From CAYPYS01 sp964445715 (GTDB lineage Bacteria > Omnitrophota > Gorgyraeia > Gorgyraeales > Gorgyraeaceae), in NCBI GenBank assembly GCA_964445715.1, contig CAYULJ010000003.1:1-35195 (forward strand): a DNA stretch of 35,195 nucleotides. Reading direction: 5' to 3'. The notes beneath the pieces were generated by a model. It was not told the origin of the DNA and made no database searches. It saw only the letters and a list, made by a program, of their open reading frames with translations. Position numbers and translations under genes: made by a program. Shown here piece after piece: positions 1-6,724 of the stretch (positions are counted from its first letter, which is position 1; every line of letters begins with the position of its first letter).

Positions 1-2
1 AA

Positions 3-254
3 CTATTAGACGGCGATTATGTCGATACTTTAGAGGTCTTTAAGTGTCCGTCATCCAATAGCGATATCCCCTCGAGCGCAGATAGTGGAGATTATTTATA
101 TCAGTCAGGCCTTACAGAATCAGCAGATTCAGATACGCCTATAGCCTGTGACAAGCCTGAAAATCACAGGCAGAAGGGCGGGAATGTTCTATATGTAGGC
201 GGACATATAAAATGGCGATCTGCTTCTGGAGGAGAATGGGCTCCGCCGTTTTAA
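3..254 (+). CDS. Pilin-like (H-X9-DG type) protein, C-terminal part only
   Basis: The window opens inside a reading frame that runs from position 3 to a TAA at 252-254 (83 residues visible). The last part reads GGNVLYVGGHIKW, which resembles the C-terminal NVLFADGHVKW-type motif of prepilin-like proteins with an H-X9-DG domain (DUF1559-like and related pseudopilins). The N-terminal methylation segment that would prove this lies outside the window. The fragment has two cysteines and many Ser and Asp residues, which fits an exported protein. It is followed at once by a terminator hairpin, so it is the last gene of its transcript. A prepilin peptidase gene occurs about 15 kb downstream, so pilin-like substrates are expected in this genome. 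The family call is inferred from the tail motif alone. Confidence 0.5.
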   Translation, partial: LLDGDYVDTLEVFKCPSSNSDIPSSADSGDYLYQSGLTESADSDTPIACDKPENHRQKGGNVLYVGGHIKWRSASGGEWAPPF

Positions 255-273
255 TGGATAGAAGGATTCTTAC

Positions 274-312
274 AACGTGTAGCCGCATTTTTAAAGGTTA
301 CACGTTTTTGCT
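274..312 (+). terminator. Rho-independent terminator after the pilin-like gene
   Basis: AACGTGTA at 274-281 pairs with TACACGTT at 299-306, with an extra CC/GG pair inside the stem. A T-rich tract, TTTTTGCTTTTT, follows. It lies 20 nt after the stop codon of the upstream gene and just before the tRNA-Cys gene, so it separates the two transcription units. Confidence 0.7.
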
Positions 313-318
313 TTTTAG

Positions 319-393
319 GGCGACGTAGCCAAGAGGCAAGGCAGGAGTCTGCAAAACTCTTATTCACCGGTTCGAGTCCGGTCGTCGCCTCCA
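319..393 (+). tRNA. tRNA-Cys (anticodon GCA)
   Basis: A full cloverleaf is visible. The acceptor arm GGCGACG pairs with CGTCGCC (383-389), followed by discriminator T and an encoded CCA (391-393). The anticodon loop is CTGCAAA, flanked by GAGT/ACTC, giving anticodon GCA. The T-arm contains GGTTCGAGTCC. There is no intron. A LAGLIDADG endonuclease gene starts only 12 nt after the CCA. Confidence 0.96.
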
Positions 394-405
394 AAATTTT
401 GAATA

Positions 406-1071
406 ATGCCACATAAAAGAAAAGACTTAAAAATTAAGGGATCGAATCTTTGGTATTTAGTGGGATTGATAACTAGCGATGGATGTTTATCTCCGGACGG
501 AAGGCATATTGATATAACGTCTAAAGATCGAGACTTTTTAAAAGGCTTGACCGAAAAATTAAACATTACTAATAGGGTTACTGTTAAGAATAGTGGCACA
601 AAAAAGCAGGCCTATCATATTCAATTCGCTAATAGAAATTTTTATGATTTTCTCCAGTCTATTGGATTGACACCGAGAAAATCTCTGACCATAGATAGTT
701 TAGATATACCTGGTATATATTTTTTAGATTTTTTGAGGGGGATGATAGACGGGGATGGATGTATACGAAAATGGACACACCCAACCAATAAAAGGGAACA
801 ATGGAGTTTGCGCGTTTATTCTGGTTCGGCTCCCTTTATTAGATGGCTAGCAGATGCAATTGAATTTTCGTTAAGAGCAAAAGGCCGGATTTACAAAAAC
901 AAAGGTCGTAGAAGTAGAGATTGTGTATTAAAATATGGGAAAATGGCTGCTAGGGAAATTGTTAAAAAATGTTATTATGATGGCTGTGTTGGCTTAGAGA
1001 GAAAAAGGTTATTAGCGCAGGAGTGCGTAGGTTCTTATAAAGGCTGGAGTAAAAGTTTTACTGTTAATTGA
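406..1071 (+). CDS. Free-standing LAGLIDADG homing endonuclease
   Basis: This 221-residue protein has two LAGLIDADG-type motifs: LVGLITSDG near residues 18-26 and LRGMIDGDG near residues 109-117. Both keep the acidic metal-binding residue, as expected of a monomeric two-motif endonuclease that cuts a long DNA site and spreads its own gene. The rest is basic (KNKGRRSR, ERKRLL), consistent with DNA binding. The start is ATG at 406; a TGA lies just upstream in the same frame, and there is no clear Shine-Dalgarno sequence. It sits between tRNA-Cys and tRNA-Leu with no intron or intein host around it, so it is free-standing. It looks intact. Its target is not known; one of the neighbouring tRNA genes is a reasonable guess only. 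Confidence 0.85.
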   Translation: MPHKRKDLKIKGSNLWYLVGLITSDGCLSPDGRHIDITSKDRDFLKGLTEKLNITNRVTVKNSGTKKQAYHIQFANRNFYDFLQSIGLTPRKSLTIDSLDIPGIYFLDFLRGMIDGDGCIRKWTHPTNKREQWSLRVYSGSAPFIRWLADAIEFSLRAKGRIYKNKGRRSRDCVLKYGKMAAREIVKKCYYDGCVGLERKRLLAQECVGSYKGWSKSFTVN

Positions 1072-1081
1072 TTATTTTATT

Positions 1082-1169
1082 GCCGAGATGTTGGAACTGG
1101 CAGACAATATGGACTTAAAATCCATTGAGCCAAAAGCTCGTGTGGGTTCGAATCCCACTCTCGGCACCA
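1082..1169 (+). tRNA. tRNA-Leu (anticodon TAA)
   Basis: The acceptor arm GCCGAGA pairs with TCTCGGC (1159-1165), followed by discriminator A and encoded CCA. The anticodon loop is CTTAAAA between GGA and TCC, giving TAA. A long variable arm (GAGCCAAAAGCTC) is present, as expected for tRNA-Leu. The T-arm carries GGGTTCGAATCCC. Confidence 0.96.
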
Positions 1170-1170
1170 T

Positions 1171-1247
1171 GGGCTCATGGCGCAGTTGGATAGCGCGCTT
1201 CCTTGACATGGAAGAGGTCAGAGGTTCGAGTCCTCTTGGGCCCACCA
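1171..1247 (+). tRNA. tRNA-Val (anticodon GAC)
   Basis: GGGCTCA pairs with TGGGCCC (1237-1243), allowing one G-U pair, and is followed by ACCA. The anticodon loop is TTGACAT between CTTCC and GGAAG, giving GAC. It begins one base after tRNA-Leu, so the two are co-transcribed. Its last 21 nt (1227-1247) are repeated exactly at 1397-1417, at the end of a structured insert. A T-rich run (GTTTTTGTTTTTTTA) directly follows the CCA. Confidence 0.95.
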
Positions 1248-1417
1248 GTTTTTGTTTTTTTATATTTGTGGCGCAACAGGACTCGAAACGAGTGAGCGCC
1301 GAGCAGATAGCGAGGAAAAGGCCGTAAGTCCGAATGGACCGGCCGACAGCGAATGAGGTGGGCCTCCGCAGCGAGGCTACGTCCGAGCGTAGGAGGCGAG
1401 TCCTCTTGGGCCCACCA
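1248..1417 (+). mobile_element. Structured 170-nt insert ending in a copy of the tRNA-Val 3' end
   Basis: The segment between the end of tRNA-Val and position 1417 ends with CGAGTCCTCTTGGGCCCACC plus A, an exact copy of the tRNA-Val 3' end (1227-1247 = 1397-1417). From about 1268 it is more GC-rich than its surroundings and folds well. GGCGC/GCGCC encloses ACTCG-AAA-CGAGT. GGCCG/CGGCC encloses GTCC-GAAT-GGAC. GGTGGGCC (1357-1364) pairs with GGCCCACC (1409-1416) around a CTACG/CGTAG hairpin and GCCTCC/GGAGGC. It has no credible ORF. The arrangement resembles a small non-autonomous element integrated at a tRNA 3' end, or a structured RNA processed like a tRNA tail. Both readings are inference. 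Confidence 0.5.
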
Positions 1418-1427
1418 TTATTTTTGT

Positions 1428-1464
1428 TAAGTTCACACTTTAACAATGTTAAAGTGTGAACTTA
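1428..1464. repeat. CTTAAG palindrome, copy 1 (GTTCACAC/GTGTGAAC variant)
   Basis: Perfect 18-bp arms around a single A (1446). The arms carry GTTCACAC/GTGTGAAC rather than the commoner GTTTACAC/GTGTAAAC, and both arms changed together. It lies between the tRNA-tail insert and thrS. An ATG at its centre opens a spurious N-terminal extension of thrS beginning MLKCEL. Confidence 0.95.
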
Positions 1465-1478
1465 GGGATCGATGTTAT

Positions 1479-3197
1479 ATGAAAAAAGAATTAGATGCAC
1501 TACGACATAGTTGTTCTCACGTAATGGCAGATGCCGTGAAGAAGCTTTTCCCAAAGGTAAAGCTTGGCTTTGGCCCTGCTATTGAAGACGGGTTCTACTA
1601 TGATTTTGATTTACAGGATGGCTTTGCCTCAGAAGACCTTCACAAGATAGAAAAGGAGATGGCAAAGATCATAAAGCAAGATCTAGGGTTCAAGAGAGAA
1701 GATATTTCTAAAAAAGAAGCGCTTAAGTTATTCAAAAAATTAAAAGAGCTTTACAAGGTCGAACTTATAAACAACTTAGATTCGGATACAGTTTCTATTT
1801 ATAAGCACGGGAAATTTGTAGATCTTTGTAAAGGCCCGCACGTTGAGTCTACAGGCAGGATCAAGGCATTTAAGCTTCTGAGCATTGCAGGTGCGTATTG
1901 GCATGGCATTGAAACAAACCCAATGTTACAGCGAATATATGGTACTTGCTTTGAAAGCAAAAAGGCATTAGAAGATTTTCTGAGATTAAGGGAAGAAGCG
2001 AAGAAGAGAGATCACAGGAGACTCGGTAAGGATCTGGATTTATTCAGTATTCACGACGATGTCGGGCCTGGCCTTGTTTTTTATCACCCCAACGGCGCTC
2101 TCGTCAGGATGTTGGTGGAAGATTATATAAAAAAGGAACACTTGAAACGCGGCTATCAGATCGTGATGGGGCCTCATATTTTGAAATCCGATATATGGGT
2201 CACCTCCGGACATTACGATTACTACAAAGAAAATATGTACATATTTAAGGTAGAGAAGGATGAATACGTGATCAAGCCAATGAATTGTCCGGCGCATATG
2301 CTTATTTATAAATCAAAGACTAGAAGCTACAGAGATCTACCTATGCGATATTTTGAATTGGGCAATGTGCACCGAAGGGAAAAATCAGGTGTATTGCACG
2401 GACTTCTCAGGGTGCGGGGCTTTACCCAGGATGATGCGCATATATTTTGTCTGCCTGAACAGGTCGAGAAAGAGATTGTCGGCGTGATAGATTTTGTCAT
2501 CGATACGATGAAGGTGTTTGGTTTTATTGATTACAAGATCGATCTTTCCACAAGGCCGCCAAAATTTATTGGAAGCTTTAAGATCTGGGATGAAGCTACA
2601 AATGCGTTGAAAAAAGCGCTCGAGTCCAAAGGCATGACATATGATATCAATGAAGGCGAGGGCGCGTTTTACGGACCAAAAATAGATATCATGGTAAAGG
2701 ATGCATTGGGCAGGCCCTGGCAGTGTGCGACTGTGCAGTGCGACTTTGCACTACCTGAAAGATTTGATTTGGCATATATATCAAAGGACGGGAAAAAAGA
2801 ACGTCCAGTGATGTTGCACCGCGTAATACTGGGCAGCATGGAGAGATTCTTAGGCACCCTTATTGAGCATTATGCAGGCGCATTCCCTGTGTGGCTAAGT
2901 CCTCAGCAGGTCACTGTGATCCCCATTACTGAGAGGGCGCATGATTATGCGGATGAGACTTTGAGTAGATTGCAGGAAGAAGGAATAAGGGCTGAAGTCG
3001 ATAAAAGAAACGAAAAGCTACAGTATAAGATAAGAGAAAAGGAAACACAGAAACTGCCTTATATGTTGATCGTAGGCGACAAGGAAAAAGAAACGGGCAC
3101 GGTTTCGCTTCGAGCGCGAAAAGAAGGAAACCTCGGAAGCATAAAGCTGGAAGAATTTCTTTCTAGGATAAAGGACGAGATCGCAAATAAAAAATAA
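1479..3197 (+). CDS. thrS: Threonine-tRNA ligase lacking the TGS domain
   Basis: It charges tRNA-Thr with threonine. The protein (572 residues) begins directly in the second editing-type domain: HSCSH at 10-14 is the HxxxH editing motif, followed by FGPAIEDGFYYDF. The class II core follows, with PMNCPAHM, an FELGNVHRREKSG motif 2, FYGPKIDIMV and a motif 3 region (MLHRVILGSMERF). A C-terminal anticodon-binding domain starts near VTVIPITERAHDY. The usual N-terminal TGS domain (about 60 residues) is absent. ATG at 1479 is chosen because the longer frame starts inside the palindrome and adds only repeat-encoded residues; AGGGA at 1464-1468 is a plausible ribosome site. The TAA stop (3195-3197) is the first three bases of the next palindrome. 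Next comes infC, a common bacterial order. Confidence 0.95.
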   Translation: MKKELDALRHSCSHVMADAVKKLFPKVKLGFGPAIEDGFYYDFDLQDGFASEDLHKIEKEMAKIIKQDLGFKREDISKKEALKLFKKLKELYKVELINNLDSDTVSIYKHGKFVDLCKGPHVESTGRIKAFKLLSIAGAYWHGIETNPMLQRIYGTCFESKKALEDFLRLREEAKKRDHRRLGKDLDLFSIHDDVGPGLVFYHPNGALVRMLVEDYIKKEHLKRGYQIVMGPHILKSDIWVTSGHYDYYKENMYIFKVEKDEYVIKPMNCPAHMLIYKSKTRSYRDLPMRYFELGNVHRREKSGVLHGLLRVRGFTQDDAHIFCLPEQVEKEIVGVIDFVIDTMKVFGFIDYKIDLSTRPPKFIGSFKIWDEATNALKKALESKGMTYDINEGEGAFYGPKIDIMVKDALGRPWQCATVQCDFALPERFDLAYISKDGKKERPVMLHRVILGSMERFLGTLIEHYAGAFPVWLSPQQVTVIPITERAHDYADETLSRLQEEGIRAEVDKRNEKLQYKIREKETQKLPYMLIVGDKEKETGTVSLRARKEGNLGSIKLEEFLSRIKDEIANKK

Positions 3198-3231
3198 GTT
3201 CACAATTCAACAATGTTAAAGTGTGAACTTA
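3195..3231. repeat. CTTAAG palindrome, copy 2
   Basis: The left arm TAAGTTCACAATTCAACA has two mismatches to the right arm TGTTAAAGTGTGAACTTA. It belongs to the GTTCACAC variant. The first three bases are the thrS stop codon. The right arm supplies an in-frame GTG upstream of infC that is probably not the true start. Confidence 0.92.
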
Positions 3232-3235
3232 AACG

Positions 3236-3243
3236 AGGAGGTG
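3236..3243 (+). promoter_or_regulatory. Strong Shine-Dalgarno sequence that fixes the infC start at ATT
   Basis: AGGAGGTG is a full match to the anti-Shine-Dalgarno end of 16S rRNA. It lies six bases before ATT at 3250 and inside the longer frame that starts at GTG 3223. An ideal ribosome site placed here argues for initiation at the ATT. Confidence 0.75.
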
Positions 3244-3249
3244 GTAGTT

Positions 3250-3780
3250 ATTCCACGGCCGTTACGAGTAAACCAAAAAATAAGGGTGAAAGAAGTAAGA
3301 TTGATAGGGCCTGATGGAGAACAGATGGGCACGGTTCTTACTCAGGATGCGTTACAAAAGGCGCAGGAGCTAGGGCTTGATCTGGTAGAGGTAGCTTTTC
3401 AGGCAAAACCGCCTGTCTGCCGTATAATGGATTATAGCAAGTATAAATACGACCAAGAGAAAAAAGAAAGAGAGGCCCGCAAGCATCAAAAGGTCGTGCA
3501 CCTGAAACAGATAAAGATAAAGCCAAATATAGAAGAGCATGACTATCAGGTTAAGCTTCACCATCTTAAGAGATTTCTGTCAAGAGGGGACAAAGCAAAA
3601 CTTATCATGATCTTTCGCGGGAGAGAGATGAGCCATATTGAGATAGGCAAGAAGGTCGTGGATAGGATGATCTCTGATCTTTCAGACGTGGGGGAGCTGG
3701 AAAAGAACCCTGTCAAAGAAGGAAGGAGCATAATAGTCAACTTTTTGCCAAAATCCAGCGTAGTGAAGGTTAAGAAATAG
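3250..3780 (+). CDS. infC: Translation initiation factor IF-3, probable ATT start
   Basis: IF-3 binds the 30S subunit and checks start-codon pairing. With the ATT start it has 176 residues, the usual length. The N-domain begins PRPLRVNQKIRVKEVRLIG and includes GLDLVEVAFQAKPPVCRIMDY. A basic linker (KKEREARKHQK) and the C-domain (KQIKIKPNIEEHDYQVK, MIFRGREMSH) follow. AUU starts for infC are well known in other bacteria, where IF-3 represses its own non-standard start; the same control is likely here by inference. The alternative GTG at 3223 lies in the palindrome and would put the Shine-Dalgarno sequence inside the coding region. It is the first gene of infC-rpmI-rplT. Confidence 0.93.
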   Translation: MPRPLRVNQKIRVKEVRLIGPDGEQMGTVLTQDALQKAQELGLDLVEVAFQAKPPVCRIMDYSKYKYDQEKKEREARKHQKVVHLKQIKIKPNIEEHDYQVKLHHLKRFLSRGDKAKLIMIFRGREMSHIEIGKKVVDRMISDLSDVGELEKNPVKEGRSIIVNFLPKSSVVKVKK

Positions 3781-3795
3781 ACAAGGAGCGTATAA

Positions 3796-3993
3796 ATGCC
3801 AAAGTTAAAAACAAACAAAAGCGCAAAGAAAAGACTTAAATTAACAAAAAAAGGTAAACTCAAGAGGTTTAAACCAGGGAGAAGGCATCTTTTGACCTCC
3901 AAGTCTTCCAACAGAAAGCGCGGCATGAGAAAAGGTGCGCTTGTCGAAGGAACGGTAGGAAAGATCACAAAGAAGCTTTTGCCTTATGGATAA
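3796..3993 (+). CDS. rpmI: Ribosomal protein bL35
   Basis: This 65-residue, very basic protein of the large ribosomal subunit matches the family in length and sequence (MPKLKTNKSAKKRLKLT, RRHLLTSKSSNRKRGMR, LPYG at the end). AAGGAG lies just upstream of the ATG. It starts 15 nt after infC and ends 13 nt before rplT, so the three genes form the classic operon, with no palindrome between them. Confidence 0.97.
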   Translation: MPKLKTNKSAKKRLKLTKKGKLKRFKPGRRHLLTSKSSNRKRGMRKGALVEGTVGKITKKLLPYG

Positions 3994-4006
3994 GGAGAGG
4001 TAGATT

Positions 4007-4357
4007 ATGGCGCGCGTAAAATACGGACCAGCATCTAGGGCGAGAAGGAAAAAAGTCTCAAAGATGGCCAAAGGCCAGAGAGGCGGGAGAAGCAAGTGGC
4101 ATAGGGTTACAATGGAATCTGTGAACAAAGCGCTTGCTTATGGAACCAGAGATAGAAAAGCTAAGAAAAGGACATTCAGACAACTCTGGATCTTGAGGGT
4201 CTCCAATGCCTGCAAGGAACTCGGGATTTCCTATAGCAAGTTCATGAAGAAGTTATCGGATTCCAAGATACGCCTTAACAGAAAGATTCTCGCAGACATA
4301 GCAACGAACGACACAAAGGCTTTCAAAAAGCTCGTAGATACCGTCAATAAGAAATAA
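4007..4357 (+). CDS. rplT: Ribosomal protein bL20
   Basis: This 116-residue protein binds 23S rRNA early in assembly of the large subunit. The sequence is typical: ARVKYGPASRARRKKV, AYGTRDRKAKKRTFRQLWI, NACKELGISYSKFM, and LADIATNDTKAFKKLVD near the end. AAGGAGAGG precedes the ATG. It is the last gene of infC-rpmI-rplT and is followed after 3 nt by a palindrome that may mark the end of the operon. In other bacteria L20 represses this operon; no matching leader structure was identified here. Confidence 0.97.
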   Translation: MARVKYGPASRARRKKVSKMAKGQRGGRSKWHRVTMESVNKALAYGTRDRKAKKRTFRQLWILRVSNACKELGISYSKFMKKLSDSKIRLNRKILADIATNDTKAFKKLVDTVNKK

Positions 4358-4360
4358 TCC

Positions 4361-4401
4361 CTTAAGTTTACACTTTAACATTGTTGAAGTGTAAACTTAA
4401 G
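4361..4401. repeat. CTTAAG palindrome, copy 3
   Basis: Full 41-bp copy with 20-bp arms around one central base. One position in the stem is T opposite G (CTTTAACA/TGTTGAAG). It lies between rplT and ktrB. Confidence 0.95.
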
Positions 4402-4421
4402 CTAGTAAATTGCATATTAAC

Positions 4422-5786
4422 ATGACTATACGTCGCTTAAAACCGCCACAGGTAGTAGTATTTAGCTTCCTTATAACGATTTTTGTCGGGGCGCTACTCT
4501 TGTCTTTGCCTCAGAGTTCCAGTAACGGTGCTTCTATTGGACTCGTGGACGCATTTTTTACTGCGACAAGCGCTACCTGCGTTACAGGGCTAATCGTCAA
4601 AGACACGGGCGCTGATTTTTCAAACTTTGGACAGTCGGTGATATTGTTTTTGGTGCAGATAGGCGGCTTGGGCATAATGACCATGTCTACTTTTTTCGCG
4701 ATACTCTTGGGCAGAAAATTAACGGTTCGCGAGAATGTTGTTATAAAGGGCGCTTTGGACCACCACTCCGTAGAAGGGTTAAAGACCCTTATAATGTATA
4801 TATTGGGCATGACTTTTGTTATTGAAGCCATAGGCGCGTTTTTTTTATATCGTAGTTTCGGAGACATATATCCGTCCGTATTCCACTCTATATCTAGTTT
4901 TTGCAATGCCGGGTTTTCTCTTAACTCGACAAGTTTTATCACTCATGCCCAAGACAGCTATGTCAATCTCGTAATGATTACACTGATTATACTGGGAGGG
5001 ATCGGCTTCGTTGTTCTTATAGATATCCCAAAGGTTTTCAGGTGGTGTTTTAGAAGAGTGTTCTTAAAAAGAAAAGAAGACATAATGCATTTGATCTCGA
5101 AGATAAGCCTTCAGTCAAAAGTCGCAGTTACTGTCAGCGCGATATTGCTGCTATTAGGAACAGTTGTTTTCTTTTTATTGGAGAACCATAAGGTTTTATA
5201 TGGGCTGGGGCTGGACAGGAAGATCTTGGCTTCTTTTTTCCAATCCGCGACTTCCAGAACAGCAGGATTTAATACAGTGCCGATAGGTAGGCTTGCAAGC
5301 CCGACATTGTTTTTTCTCATAATACTGATGTTTATAGGCGCTTCACCGGGGTCAACAGGAGGAGGCATAAAGACTTGCACATTGGGCGTTCTTTTGGCAG
5401 GGGCATGGAGCATGATAAAAAATAAGGGCAGTATACATATATTCAAAAAGACTATCCCCAGATCGATATTTAGAAAAGCTGTTATGATTGCAGGGCTTGC
5501 TGTGACATGGATAGTTCTTTTTACTATGCTTTTGAGTTTTGTCGAAGACCACAACGAGGCAATGCCCAATTATTTTTTGAGGATCTTATTCGAGGTGACT
5601 TCCGCGTTTGGCACTGTTGGGTTGTCGACAGGCATTACGCCTATTTTGAGTCCCATCGGCAAGATATTGATAATGCTTACTATGTTTGTCGGTAGGCTCG
5701 GTCCTTTGACGCTTGCGCTTGCAGTTGCAATGAAGGAACATAAGATTTTCTACAAGTACCCCGAGGAAAAGGTGATGGTGGGTTAA
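4422..5786 (+). CDS. ktrB: Potassium uptake membrane subunit, KtrB/TrkH family
   Basis: It conducts K+ across the inner membrane. The 454-residue protein is hydrophobic throughout, with four pore-loop repeats. The four filter segments each contain the key glycine: ATCVTGLIV, FCNAGFSLN, SRTAGFNTV and FGTVGLSTG. The RLGPLTLALA segment near the end is typical of the family. ATG at 4422 is preferred to the TTG at 4410; neither has a strong ribosome site. Its partner, the regulatory subunit KtrA, follows after 184 nt that hold a palindrome and another hairpin. The KtrB-type length and the pairing with a single-RCK KtrA favour a Ktr over a Trk system. Confidence 0.9.
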   Translation: MTIRRLKPPQVVVFSFLITIFVGALLLSLPQSSSNGASIGLVDAFFTATSATCVTGLIVKDTGADFSNFGQSVILFLVQIGGLGIMTMSTFFAILLGRKLTVRENVVIKGALDHHSVEGLKTLIMYILGMTFVIEAIGAFFLYRSFGDIYPSVFHSISSFCNAGFSLNSTSFITHAQDSYVNLVMITLIILGGIGFVVLIDIPKVFRWCFRRVFLKRKEDIMHLISKISLQSKVAVTVSAILLLLGTVVFFLLENHKVLYGLGLDRKILASFFQSATSRTAGFNTVPIGRLASPTLFFLIILMFIGASPGSTGGGIKTCTLGVLLAGAWSMIKNKGSIHIFKKTIPRSIFRKAVMIAGLAVTWIVLFTMLLSFVEDHNEAMPNYFLRILFEVTSAFGTVGLSTGITPILSPIGKILIMLTMFVGRLGPLTLALAVAMKEHKIFYKYPEEKVMVG

Positions 5787-5805
5787 CCGCAGAGATACGC
5801 GGAAG

Positions 5806-5858
5806 CTTAAGTTTACACTTTAACATTGTTAGAGTGTAAGTTAGAGTGTAAACTTAAG
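5806..5858. repeat. CTTAAG palindrome, copy 4, right arm expanded by a 12-bp tandem duplication
   Basis: The left arm is canonical. The right arm contains GTTAGAGTGTAA twice in tandem (5828-5839 and 5840-5851) before the closing ACTTAAG. The duplicated arm still ends in CTTAAG. It lies between ktrB and ktrA. Confidence 0.92.
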
Positions 5859-5923
5859 GCTATTATAACAAGATCCTGAGAGTGCTTCTAATTAGTTGCA
5901 TTCCCAGGATAAATTCGCACTTA

Positions 5924-5946
5924 ATAATCCGCCTGAGGCGGATTAT
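5924..5946. repeat. Short GC-rich hairpin (ATAATCCGCC-TGA-GGCGGATTAT)
   Basis: Perfect 10-bp arms with a 3-base loop, flanked by GCAC and GTGC that could extend the stem. It lies just upstream of the ktrA ribosome site (AAAGGAG), with no T-run after it, so it does not look like a terminator. The CCGCC...GGCGG stem resembles the hairpin at 17176-17198; a REP-like unit is likely. Confidence 0.6.
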
Positions 5947-5970
5947 GTGCTCATTTAAAGGAGAAATATC

Positions 5971-6654
5971 ATGAGGCAATTCGCAGTAATAGGCTTAGGA
6001 AGATTTGGTTGGAGCGTAGCTGAGACGTTGAGCGAAAAGGGACATCAGGTGCTTGCAATAGACAAGGATGAAGAGTTGGTGCAGGAGGCGTCTGATTTCG
6101 TGACAGAGGCAGTCCAGGTAGATTCTACGGATGAAAAGGCAATGAAGGCCGTGGGCATACAAGAGGTGGACGTAGCTATTATAGGCATAGGCACAAATCT
6201 GGAGGCCTCGGTTTTGACTGCTTTGATTTTAAAAGAGCTCGGCGTGCAACACATCGTTGCGCGGGCAGTTACTGAGGAGCACGGCAAGGTACTAGAGAGA
6301 GTCGGTGCGACAAGGGTCGTGTTTCTTGAAAGAGACATGGGCATAAGGATTGCGAATTCCCTGCTTTCTCCGTCAGTCCTTGAGCACATAGAGCTTTCAG
6401 GCGAATCAAGTATAATGGAGACAGTGTCGCCGAAAGAGTTTATAGGAAAATCTATCAGAGATCTCGACATCAGGGCAAAGCATGGACTGAATATCATTGC
6501 AGTGCGAAAAAAAGAATCGACTGCAGAGGGAGCATGCGAATTGGACGTGGCTCCTAAGGCGGATTATATTGTTAAGCAGGATGACATCTTTGTGATCATT
6601 GGTTCAAACGACAATCTGGAGAAATTTAGAAAGAAATACCATATCGAAAAATAA
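5971..6654 (+). CDS. ktrA: Potassium uptake regulatory subunit KtrA (RCK domain)
   Basis: This cytoplasmic 227-residue protein gates KtrB according to bound nucleotide. The N-terminal RCK (TrkA_N) domain shows the Rossmann motif GLGRFG at about residues 8-13 and an acidic residue at the end of the second strand (AIDKDEE), which usually contacts an adenine-nucleotide ribose. The C-terminal TrkA_C domain covers roughly residues 140-225 (KSIRDLDIRAKHGLNIIAVRK, DDIFVIIGSNDNL). ATG at 5971 follows AAAGGAG at good spacing. It is probably co-transcribed with ktrB. Confidence 0.93.
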   Translation: MRQFAVIGLGRFGWSVAETLSEKGHQVLAIDKDEELVQEASDFVTEAVQVDSTDEKAMKAVGIQEVDVAIIGIGTNLEASVLTALILKELGVQHIVARAVTEEHGKVLERVGATRVVFLERDMGIRIANSLLSPSVLEHIELSGESSIMETVSPKEFIGKSIRDLDIRAKHGLNIIAVRKKESTAEGACELDVAPKADYIVKQDDIFVIIGSNDNLEKFRKKYHIEK

Positions 6655-6671
6655 CCATCAGACTACACAGG

Positions 6672-6712
6672 CTTAAGTTTACACTTTAACATTGTTAAAG
6701 TGTAAACTTAAG
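6672..6712. repeat. CTTAAG palindrome, copy 5 (perfect)
   Basis: Perfect 20-bp arms CTTAAGTTTACACTTTAACA around a single T. It lies between ktrA and pheS, and its last bases abut the pheS ribosome site (GAGGGAGAAG). An internal TTG gives a spurious upstream start for pheS. Confidence 0.97.
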
Positions 6713-6724
6713 AGGGAGAAGACG

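Noticed and set aside
360..599. Minus-strand ORF across tRNA-Cys and the LAGLIDADG gene
   Set aside because: It is antisense to a clear tRNA and a clear protein gene.
319..1169. Group I intron or intein hosting the LAGLIDADG ORF
   Set aside because: tRNA-Cys and tRNA-Leu are intact and contiguous, and no intron core or split protein flanks the ORF.
1072..1446. ORFs on both strands across tRNA-Leu, tRNA-Val and the tRNA-tail insert
   Set aside because: They are translations of tRNA genes and structured RNA, with no ribosome sites and no protein-like composition.
1446..1478. N-terminal extensions beginning MLKCEL or MLKCKL on thrS, pheS, leuA and the CPBP gene
   Set aside because: They are encoded by the palindrome; the conserved protein begins at the next in-frame ATG, in most cases with a better ribosome site.
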